Shown here one piece after another: positions 54,963-64,000 of a stretch of DNA of 64,000 nucleotides. The notes under the pieces are model-generated. The model did not search any database. It was not told the DNA's origin and saw only the letters and a list, made by a program, of their open reading frames with translations. Source of the DNA: Aldrovandia affinis (Eukaryota; Chordata; Actinopteri; Notacanthiformes; Halosauridae); the NCBI GenBank assembly GCA_029706075.1, contig JAINUG010000074.1, positions 166,001-230,000 on the forward strand. The letters are read 5' to 3'. The position numbers and the translations under genes are program-made. Positions within the stretch are counted from its first letter, which is position 1; the number at the start of each line of letters is the position of its first letter.

Positions 54963-57555
54963 CAATAATTTAGGGTAGTAGTTCCAAACAGTGGGTTAGG
55001 ATGTAGTAGGGTTGTGGCAGGGGTTGAGGTGGGTCCCAAGGTGAAACATGAAACATCGAAGAACTTACCTTATATAATAAACTTTCCATTCACGCCAGTC
55101 AAATTGAAATGATACGGAAGTGGAAGTTTTGTGCGTTCAATTTTCTGATGCTGTGTTTTTTAGTTTTTTAGTTTTTTGTTGTTGTTGTTCAACATTTTGT
55201 TGCTCGATTATCTTTTTGTAACTTGTGATTTTCTGAGGCCTCTTGAGGGCTCCCTTGAAAAGGAGGCCATTTATCTCGAAGGGACTTTCCCTGGTTCGGA
55301 TAAAGGGTACGTAAATAAATAACATAAGTAACAACGTGTTACACGCACTGCTGAGGTCACAGTGTACATTTGTTTGGACATTTGAATTCCATATTTTCAA
55401 CATGCTAGGGAGCATTTTAATAAGGCAGGGGGGTCACACAAAATGCATTTACACACAAAGTGGGCCCTGGGCTCAGGTCAGGGAATCGGGCCTCACAGCA
55501 TAGCTACTAATCACAGTTTGAGCGCTCGTGTGGCACAGCAGTGCGGTCAGCACAGGCTCTGCTTCAGATCCACAGGGTTGGATAAGAGGATCCACGCTGC
55601 CCCACGTCTGCCTCTCGCTTCTCCTTTCCGCTTTCCGGAGACGAGAAGGTCAAGCAAACACTCATTGAGCTGTTAAGAAGAGAATTGCTGTTGCTTTGTG
55701 AATTGTGCAGTGTTTACAGGAAACGAGGAAATGCTTTCCTCTGCCAATGTCAAGAATTGCTCAGGAGCTTTTCTGCCAATTTTCAGGGCAGACTTTTTCT
55801 TCAGATACTCCAGGCAACAAGGGTAGCCCTGTTGTTGACGTAATGACTAATGATATGTTAATGGCTGACAGTCCTCCCGCCCCTGGGGATTACTGATGCG
55901 TGATGAGATACGGATAACTGAAAATCCTTCCCTTCGCCCGGGCAACAACAGAGCGCTCGAAACATTTTGAACCTCTTTTCTCTGGTCACCTCTCAGCGTC
56001 AGCTGGCCTCTCCGTGGAGTATTCTCCATTTCATGTGAAGTGGGTTCTGTCAGAGACTGTCAGACTCGCAGGAGAGGGCATTGGGGGAATTCATCTGAAT
56101 CTGACTCACTTCACAGAGCCATTTCACAGTTAAAGAGATTTTATCCTCAGAGGATCCTGGTATTAATCTTCAAATTACATTTAAACAAGGCCTAACTTTG
56201 TGAACTAGCGGAGAAAGTCCACAGCGAGTCACGCCATGGGGAATCGACTGCTTTGGTCTTAATTGGATCTAACGCGGCCCCAATTTAAGACCGCGGAGGA
56301 GCCGGGCCAGGAACAGTAAACGTTCACAGAGCAGCCAGGCAGCAGGGCCCCAATGCACTAGAACAAAGAATCGTCACACGCAGAGCTTCCAGCACAACTG
56401 CTCTGTGAACGTTTAATGCTTCCTGGCGCTGCTCTGATGAAGGCTCTGGGTCTCCTCACATCGAGAAGAGCAGCAGCCTCTCGGGAAGTCTCTGACTATC
56501 TCGACCAGGTACGAATGACCAGATACACTCGACCTGAAAAGGAGAACGAGAGATGACAGCTTTAGCTGGATGAATGAAGAGAGAAGTTGAGGTGTGCTAC
56601 TGGTTTCGCTCCCATATCATTTCCAGTAATGAATCTCGGAGTTTCGGAGCGCATTAATTCGATTTCACATCAAAGACAGAGGCAGTGCTTTCCGCAGCAG
56701 TGCACAGAGGCGAGTGATTGGTTAGTGACTCCCGCAGGTGCACCACGCTCTGAACTCGAGAGCCTGATTGACAATCAGAGCTCATCCCATCGCCTCCCTC
56801 TCTCCCTCTCCCTTTCCTCCTTTATCGCTCTCGTTCTCTCCTATCCCTCTGTACTCTGTGAGCTCTGAGCTGTGCCGTTGTTTCGGCTGTCTCCTTCTGA
56901 GCAGGAGCAAAGGTCAGGGGTTAGAGATACCACCCCCATACTCCTGTGGGGTCTCGATCGCCGATTAGCATATAATGGCTGCCACGAGAATGGCAGCACA
57001 AAGCTTGTAATCTCATGACAAGCTGAGCGAGCAGACACGCCAACCGCAGCAATTCATCATTTCCTGATAGATTTCTACCAAACAGTACAGACAACAGCCT
57101 GATCCCTCATGACAACGCAATAACAAAGGCCCAATCCTTCCCTGCAGTCTGACCACTGCAGTCATATCCCTGCACTACAGTCTGATCTTTCACTACCGCC
57201 TGAACATTGTCCGATCACACGAGAATGATCACTAGTCTCATTGTTCACTAGTCTATGCCCTTGTTATAGCTACTGGAGTCTCCTGCACGTTATGACACTG
57301 CAGTAAACAGACTTTCCATTTAAGAGACAAACAGAGCCAATTCCGTTATATAAACCATGAATTAACCTCTCAAATGTAATTAATGCGAGCACAAATGGTG
57401 TGCCATTCCATTGGGAAACAAGAAACAGGAAATCAGGGAAGAGTTGCTTTCTGTACTGAAAATTGGAATGGATTTTTCATTTAATCTCGTTAGCAATTAA
57501 ATGCATGACATTTTCCAGAAATGTATTTTGTGTTGAAATAAAGTCATATTGAAAC
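54963..57555. other. No gene recognised
   Basis: Mixed non-coding DNA; a pyrimidine-rich tract lies at 56795-56850. Related segments at about 56315-56360 and 56395-56440 (AACGTTCACAGAGCAGC and GCTCTGTGAACGTTTAATGC) are inverted to each other, a possible degraded hairpin or MITE. Confidence 0.4.
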
Positions 57556-57559
57556 TAAT

Positions 57560-58930
57560 ATCTCTGAGCTATGCCCTGTGAACCAGTCACTGTTTCTTTC
57601 TTCTGTCTGTTGCTCTCGTTGTAGATTACAAAGAACAATTGTTTATATTGTTTGAATAATATTCCATCTTCCCTGGACAGTGAACTCATGTGTGCTGCTA
57701 TTTCCATAGACCTATAAAAAGCTTTTGACTCAGTCAACCATGCCATGCTTCCAAAAAAACATAAACGTACTTATATCACGAATTCATGCATTTCATGGTT
57801 CCATAATTACCATACTCTTTGACTCTATTTTTAAATATCAACATACTGTTTCTAAAGGCATCCCACAGGGCTCCTGCCTAGGACCTATTCTATTCTCCAT
57901 ATGTAGTATCACTCAGGCTGCCAATAGTTTCTCAAGTCATCTGTATGCAGAGGATGCTATTCTACATGCATCTGGCCAAAAATGTAGTATCTGTATACTC
58001 AAAATGTCAAACCAGCTTTAGTAATATTCAAAAGGCTTTTATGGAACTTAAAACAACGTTTCTATTAAAGAAAAATAATAATTGACCCTGACATCTATAT
58101 TAAGGGGGAAACGTCAGCATGGTTTCTGAAGTCAAATATCTTGGCATTGTTTTGTACCCTAATCTAACTTTTAAAAAGAAAATGGCAAATAAAATCAAGT
58201 TTAACTTGTCAAGATTTTTAAAACATTGCCTATCAAATGAGATGGCCAAAGTGTATATGCACACTATGGTTTTCTTCTCACCTGGAATATTGCATAACGA
58301 GTTGGTCTCAAGCTGGAGAAACTGCAATAAAGACTCTTTAATCTTTTTATAAACATACTTAATTTTAGATTTTTAAAAAAACAACTACTCAATACAACGA
58401 TTGCAAGATACTAACAAAATTTAGCCTATTGAGTTTGTATAACTTTAGGTTTTATTCTGACATATGTCTCATGAATAACATCAGCTATATTCAAACATAC
58501 TACAAAATGTGGTGAATCAGCACTTTCAAAAAAGCCTCTAATAAACATTGGAATTCACTGCCAATTGATATTAAGAGATACAGTAGCTTACATATTTTCA
58601 CAAAAAAGTCACAAATGCTTTTAAACTGTATTTGAAGACAGCAATGTTTTTATTTTATTTTATAGTTGGTTATCAACTTTCTTACATTGTAAATATGAGG
58701 GGGGGTGGGGGTAACTAGAAAAGAGGGGAGGGGGTTTTAAAAATCTGCTGTTTTGCTGTATTAAGTGTATGTACTTTGGCTAATGTGTTTGTGCATGCAT
58801 TTTGTATTGATTGTCTTTATATTTTTAGAGTTTGTTTGTAGAGTTTGGGGACAGGTTCTGGGAATTATCCTTTGGCTATAAACACTAAATGCAATGCATC
58901 TGATGCTTGTTTTTTAACATTGTACCAATG
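57560..58930 (+). mobile_element. Degenerate Rex1/L2-type LINE, RT to 3' end
   Basis: Plus-strand frames give AISIDL-stop-KAFDSVNHAM, SKGIPQGSCLGPILFSICSI, LYAEDAILHASGQ and VKYLGIVLYPNLTFKKKMAN, the RT palm motifs in order. The catalytic Y-A-D-D is YAED and a stop interrupts, so it is dead. The 3' end at 58.84-58.93 kb is shared with the inverted fragment at 47.2 kb. Confidence 0.75.
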
Positions 58931-59130
58931 CTTTTGCTATGCTGTTACTCAATTCAGCCTTTACTCTGATTGGAAGGCCAGAAGTCAGTCCCACTGGTAA
59001 GCCTTCATCTACAAGCCACTAATAAGAATAACCCCATTTTATCAGTCTCGCTTATTAAGTCCCTCAGCATCCCCTTCTCAATCCTGAACGTGGTCTAACT
59101 CAAAATACCCACTAAAATAGGGAAAACATA

Positions 59131-59671
59131 CAGTACCGGACAAAAGTTTGAGTCCACTTCCATCTTGATTACGGCTAATCGAGCACTCCTTCATTCTTCA
59201 GCAAGATAACGACCCGAAACACACCTTGAAGTTGTGCAAGAGCTATCTGGTGAAGGAGGTACTGAAGGACAGCTCAAACTAGTGACCTGCCCAATGTCCA
59301 GACCTCAATCCCATATAACTTGTATGGGACGAACTGGACAGAAGAGGCAAAGCAAAGCAACCTACTAGTGTCTCTGGGAATTGCTGCAGGAGAGCTGGGA
59401 AGACATGTCGGGTGATTTCCTGCTGAAACGTATTAACTGAATGGCCCATGTTTGTGAGGCTGTTATCAAGGCAAAGGGTGGCTATTTTGAGGAATCCAAG
59501 ATTTAGAGACAATTTTAAATTTTGTTGAGCATTACTTTGATGTTCCTTATGTTTATTGTTTATTATGTGTTTTTTTCAAGCATTTACAGAAACTTATACG
59601 GTGTAAAACATTGTCAATTGTGAAATAAACCTAGTTTCCAGCAGCTGTACTCAAACTATTGACTGGTACTG
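59131..59671 (+). mobile_element. Internally deleted Tc1-like transposon
   Basis: Terminal inverted repeats CAGTACCGGACAAAAGTTTG (59131) and CAAACTATTGACTGGTACTG (ending 59671) are flanked by TA. The interior keeps only the C-terminal transposase: QQDNDPKHTLKLCKSYLVKE, then, after a stop, CPDLNPI and VWDELDR. The N-terminal half is deleted. Confidence 0.85.
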
Positions 59672-59894
59672 TACTTTAATTGTAGCCATCCATAAGAGAC
59701 TGTAGATTTATTTCTTTATTTTCTTTTTAGTTTTTTCGAACACTTCACACATCACCGTCCCTTATTTTTTAAATAGTTTAGAATACTTCCTGTTTATCAG
59801 ATGTACCTGTGGCTATAATGGTAACCCTTTTATATTGCAATGCTGAAAAAATACTTTAAGGTAATTTTTTTAATGAAAATGTATTCATTGTCAT

Positions 59895-60274
59895 TGTCAT
59901 AAAAAAATTAAAAATAAAAAAATTATTTGTCTTCAGATTTTCTCCCAATTTGGTAGCCAATTACACCCACTATTCTTAGGTCAATCCCCTCTCTCCTAGT
60001 TTGCTGCCGTAGCCCTGTGACCGGCAGTGACAAAGGCGAGGCATCGTCTCCTCTGAGACTGCACTCATCATGCTGTCGACCGTAACTCCGGCACCCCAGA
60101 GCCACTCCTGTGCGCAGCGAACAGTGTCGGCTTCCCTCCCCCCCTGGGGCGGACAGCCAATTGCCGCCAAGGTGGCACTCCCGGCCAGAGCCGACTCTAG
60201 CGCGACGGAGAATTGAACCCCGGTCGCCGTGGCGTGTCGGATGTTGAAACCACTAGACCACGCAGGCGGGAGGC
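59895..60274 (-). mobile_element. tRNA-derived SINE, same family as 27.1 kb, inverted
   Basis: On the minus strand the head GCGTGGTCTAGTGGTTTCAA and B-box GGGGTTCAATTCTCC lead to the body GGCAATTGGCTGTCCGCCCC and the tail TACCAAATTGGGAGAAAATC. Ends are approximate; a target duplication is not clear because of A/T-rich flanks. Confidence 0.88.
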
Positions 60275-60424
60275 CTATTTCCTTGAAAACGTTTAAGCAC
60301 ATTTTGCAATGTGCTTGTTTGTTACGCTCAAATGTTTTTAAAATTAATTTCGCTCAGTTAATTGTTCCCTTTTAAACGATTTTTATGATACTTTCTTCTG
60401 TTCTGGAATGTTTGAATGTCGCCT

Positions 60425-60634
60425 AACGAGATTCATTTTCTTAATGTACAACAATTCTCAATCACAATTCCAATTTTTTAAAAGCAGTGCCAAAACGAGA
60501 TTCATTTTCTTAATGTACAACAATTCTCAATCACAATTCTGATTTTTTAAAAGCAGTGCCAAAACGAGATTCATTTTCTTAATGTACAACAATTCTCAAT
60601 CACAATTCCGATTTTTTAAAAGCAGTGCCAAAAC
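60425..60634. repeat. 69-bp tandem repeat, three copies
   Basis: ACGAGATTCATTTTCTTAAT begins units at 60426, 60495 and 60564. The copies differ at only one or two bases, so the expansion is recent. Confidence 0.95.
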
Positions 60635-60639
60635 TTCAG

Positions 60640-61380
60640 GTCATACGAGGAGGCTTTGACTTGCCAAAACGCCACAAATGGAACCAGACATTTTTGCTGC
60701 TGTACAGATTAGAGTTATAAAGTGGTCAAGGTGCCCAATTAAATGAAAAAATGAAAAAAGGCCCTTCTTTTCCGCACTAACTTAATTAAAATATCCTTGC
60801 CCGGATTGAGAGGATATCTTACGATTTTGGGCAGAAGTCTTGATGTTTTTTTTTTACTGCTACAGTAGGCCCTGCAGCTACGTTTATCCCGACTGCCCCT
60901 CTCTGGTGGTCTTTCTTCCCATATCTACCCTTCCCCCTTTCTGCTATCTCCCTCCCGTCTTCGGTTTCCCTCCCCTCCTCCATCCCCCTCTCCCTTGCTC
61001 CTGCTCCTGCTGACACAGAGTTTGGCTTGTTGGGAAAGCTAACTGCTGTATAAATGGCTCTGGATGATCAGATCATCAGTTACAGGCATGCGGTCAACGT
61101 TATCCGTCTCCCTGCTTTATTGCCTCCAGTTGCACGAGACGCTTCCAGCCATCCTTCAGGCTGGGAGAAGGGTGGGGGAAAGACGACTTACGACTTTAAT
61201 AATCTTAAGAGATCGAGCTTTAATGAGAAATGAAATGTTGTCATGGCCCCGCCCCCCTGTGTCAGCGTGTGAGCCGATCAGGCCCCAGACTCCCAAGACA
61301 CAGCGATTTGTGTCCAATTCTTCCTCCCACAGAAGCGCTGTATCACGGCCCACTAACAGTTAGCCTGACCTTGTGGTGAG
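60640..61380. other. No gene recognised
   Basis: Non-coding DNA with a pyrimidine-rich stretch at 60885-61010. Opposing frames at 61064-61363 are overlapping and domain-free. Confidence 0.4.
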
Positions 61381-61384
61381 GTGA

Positions 61385-63640
61385 GCGTCTTGGAACACCG
61401 ATTCTATGGAAATTAATATTGGTAAACCGTGATTCTAGGTAATGAAATATTGGAATGCTGTGACTCTCTGAAACTAAGTATTGGAACGCTGTGACTCTGA
61501 AATTAAGGATTGGCACACTGGGATTCTCTGAAATTAAGGATTGTAACACTGTGACTCTGAAATTAAGGATTGTAACACTGTGACTCTGAAATTAAGGATT
61601 GTAACACTGTGACTCTGAAATTAAGGATTGGAATGCTGTAACTCCACTGGGATTCTCTGAAATTAAGGATTGGCACACTGGGATTCTCTGAAGTGGGATT
61701 GGAATGCTGTAACTCTCTGAAATTAAGGATTGAAATGCTGTGACTCTGCAATTAAGGATTGGAATGCTGTGACTCTGAAATTAAGTTGTAACACTGTGAC
61801 TCTGAAATTAAGTTGGAATGCTGTAACTCTCTGAAATTAAGGATTGGAATGCTGTGACTCTGAAATTAAGGATTGTAACACTGTGACTCTGAAATTAAGT
61901 TGGAATGCTGTAACTCTGAAATTAAGGATTGGAATGCTGTGACTCTGAAATTAAGGATTGGAATGCTGTGACTCTGAAATTAAGCATTGGCACACTGGGA
62001 TTCTCTGAAGTGGGATTGGCACACTGGGATTCTCTGAAATTAAGGATTGTAACACTGTGACTCTGAAATTAAGGATTGGAATGCTGTAACTCTCTGAAGT
62101 GGGATTGGAATGCTGTGACTCTGAAATTAAGGATTGGAATGCTGGGATTGTAACACTGTGACTTGAAATTAAGGATTGTAACACTGTGACTCTGAAATTA
62201 AGGATTGTAACACTGTGACTCTGAAATTAAGGATTGGAATGCTGTAACTCTCTGAAATTAAGGATTGGAATGCTGTGACTCTGAAATTAAGGATTGTAAC
62301 ACTGTGACTCTGAAATTAAGGATTGGAATGCTGTGACTCTGAAATTAAGGATTGTAACACTGTGACTCTGAAATTAAGGATTGGAATGCTGTAACTCTGA
62401 AATTAAGGATTGGAATGCTGTGACTCTGAAATTAAGGATTGGCACACTGGGATTCTCTGAAATTAAGGATTGGCACACTGGGATTCTCTGAAATTAAGGA
62501 TTGTAACACTGTGACTCTGAAATTAAGGATTGGAATGCTGTAACTCTCTGAAATTAAGGATTGGAATGCTGTGACTCTGCAATTAAGGATTGGAATGCTG
62601 TGACTCTGAAATTAAGGATTGTAACACTGTGACTCTGAAATTAAGGATTGGAATGCTGTAACTCTCTGAAATTAAGGATTGGAATGCTGTGACTCTGAAA
62701 TTAAGGATTGTAACACTGTGACTCTGAAATTAAGGATTGGAATGCTGTAACTCTGAAATTAAGGATTGGAATGCTGTGACTCTGAAATTAAGGATTGGAA
62801 TGCTGTGACTCTGAAATTAAGCATTGGCACTGGGATTCTCTGAAATTAACATTGGCACACTGGGATTCTCTGAAATTAAGGATTGTAACACTGTGACTCT
62901 GAAATTAAGGATTGGAATGCTGTAACTCTCTGAAATTAAGGATTGGAATGCTGTGACTCTGAAATTAAGGATTGTAACACTGTGACTCTGAAATTAAGGA
63001 TTGGAATGCTGTAACTCTCTGAAATTAAGGATTGGAATGCTGTGACTCTGAAATTAAGGATTGTAACACTGTGACTCTGAAATTAAGGATTGGAATGCTG
63101 TAACTCTGAAATTAAGGATTGGAATGCTGTGACTCTGAAATTAAATTGGAATGCTGTGACTCTGAAATTAAGCATTGGCACACTGGGATTCTCTGAAATT
63201 AAGGATTGGCACACTGGGATTCTCTGAAATTAAGGATTGTAACACTGTGACTCTGAAATTAAGGATTGGAATGCTGTAACTCTCTGAAATTAAGGATTGG
63301 AATGCTGTGACTCTGAAATTAAGGATTGGAATGCTGTGACTCTGAAATTAAGGATTGGCACACTGGGATTCTCTGAAATTAAGGATTGGCACACTGGGAT
63401 TCTCTGAAATTAAGGATTGGAATGCTGTGACTCTCTTAAATAAACTAAGTATTGGAACACTGTGGCTCTCTGAAACTAAGGATTGGAACACTGTGACTCT
63501 GAAATTAAGGATATTGGAATGCTGTGACTCTGAAATTAAGGATTGGAATGCTGTGACTCTCTATAATGATGGATTGGCACACTGGGATTCTCTGTAATCA
63601 AAGATTGGAACCCTGTGACTATTTTAACAAAGGCTGAACA
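61385..63640. repeat. 29/31-bp satellite array with higher-order structure
   Basis: About 2.2 kb of GATTGGAATGCTGTGACTCT+GAAATTAAG units. Three main variants alternate: GGAATGCTGTGACTCTG (29 bp), GTAACACTGTGACTCTG (29 bp) and GGCACACTGGGATTCTCTG (31 bp), plus a GGAATGCTGTAACTCTCTG form. Multi-unit blocks recur, which indicates higher-order duplication; edge units are more diverged. Frames across it are repeat peptides. Confidence 0.96.
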
Positions 63641-63848
63641 CTGCTTCTCTGTAGCGACGACTGGGACACTATGACTCAGTATGGTGAAATATTAGTCTCG
63701 GCTTCGTGTCCGATGAAGAGGCTGATAGAACTGGGGGAAACTGTCCCCAGGTGGTTGCTGGTCCGTACCCATGCCAACACAGTGTAGCCATGACCAATAC
63801 CCAGAGAAATCAACACCCGATGCACACAGACATTGTGAAACAAACAAC

Positions 63849-63854
63849 TTTATT
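63849..63854 (-). terminator. Candidate poly(A) signal AATAAA on the minus strand
   Basis: The minus strand reads TTAAAATAAAGTTGTTTGTT followed by a GT-rich stretch (CACAATGTCTGTGTG), the usual layout of a vertebrate cleavage/polyadenylation site. It could end a minus-strand gene whose body lies right of the window. No exon is visible to confirm this. Confidence 0.3.
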
Positions 63855-63856
63855 TT

Positions 63857-64000
63857 AACTTGGGTTTGAGGGACAGGGGCAGACAGGTTCAACTGAACTT
63901 GGGTTTGAGGGACAGGGGCACAGACAGGTTCAACTGAACTTGGGTTTGAGGGACAGGGGCACAGGCAGGTTTAACTGAACTTGGGTTTGAGGGACAGGGG
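63857..64000. repeat. 39/41-bp tandem repeat cut by the window end
   Basis: Units AACTTGGGTTTGAGGGACAG then GGGCACAGACAGGTTCAACTG start at 63857, 63896, 63937 and 63978. The array continues beyond the window. Confidence 0.92.

Noticed and set aside
61385..63640. CRISPR-like array of short repeats
   Set aside because: Repeats are contiguous with no unique spacers, and the genome is a vertebrate; this is a satellite.

Overview
The window looks like vertebrate nuclear DNA, most probably from a ray-finned fish. It has one widely spaced multi-exon gene with GT-AG introns. Most of the rest is introns and intergenic DNA filled with micro- and minisatellites and eukaryotic transposons: tRNA-derived SINEs, LINE fragments, Tc1/mariner, hAT and piggyBac derivatives, a Penelope-like element and a Gmr1-like Ty3/Gypsy element. 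There are no operons, CRISPR arrays or bacterial features. Nearly all long open frames are translations of tandem repeats or transposon remains.

The one fully resolved gene is tmem47, on the minus strand (ATG at 46567, stop at 26117-26115). Three coding exons (46342-46567, 29258-29398, 26115-26293) join in phase 1 at both junctions and give a 181-residue four-pass membrane protein. Intron 1 is about 17 kb and holds an RTE-like LINE, the Gmr1-like element, a SINE with 12-bp target-site duplications, two piggyBac-type elements and a 21-bp GC-rich minisatellite. Intron 2 is about 3 kb and holds two well-preserved SINEs. Both 3' splice sites abut CT microsatellites, which act as their polypyrimidine tracts. 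A CpG-rich promoter with a palindromic CRE lies just upstream of the ATG, and the probable 3' UTR contains a degenerate tandem repeat.

A second probable gene starts at 8979 on the minus strand. Its short first coding exon has an ATG preceded by an in-frame stop, ends in a GTAAGA donor, and sits beside a CpG island at about 8.99-9.66 kb. I could not identify the product, and its other exons are not visible here.

Layout: 0-9 kb, intergenic or intronic DNA with simple repeats and a SINE; 9-25 kb, non-coding DNA with hAT and Tc1 remnants, an 8-bp-unit minisatellite with a 136-bp higher-order period, a truncated Penelope-like element with a hammerhead-like core, and a split-direct-repeat element; 25-46.8 kb, tmem47; 47-50 kb, a LINE carrying a rearranged Tc1 copy and a solo LTR; 51-60.7 kb, further Tc1, LINE and SINE copies; 61.4-63.6 kb, a 29/31-bp satellite array; 63.8 kb to the end, a 41-bp repeat with a possible poly(A) signal for a minus-strand gene beyond the window.

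I see no new gene system. The observations most worth checking are the split direct repeats at 21.3-22.8 kb, the integrase-before-RT order of the 34.8-40.1 kb element, the microsatellite splice acceptors of tmem47, the hammerhead core, and the unidentified exon at 8.9 kb.
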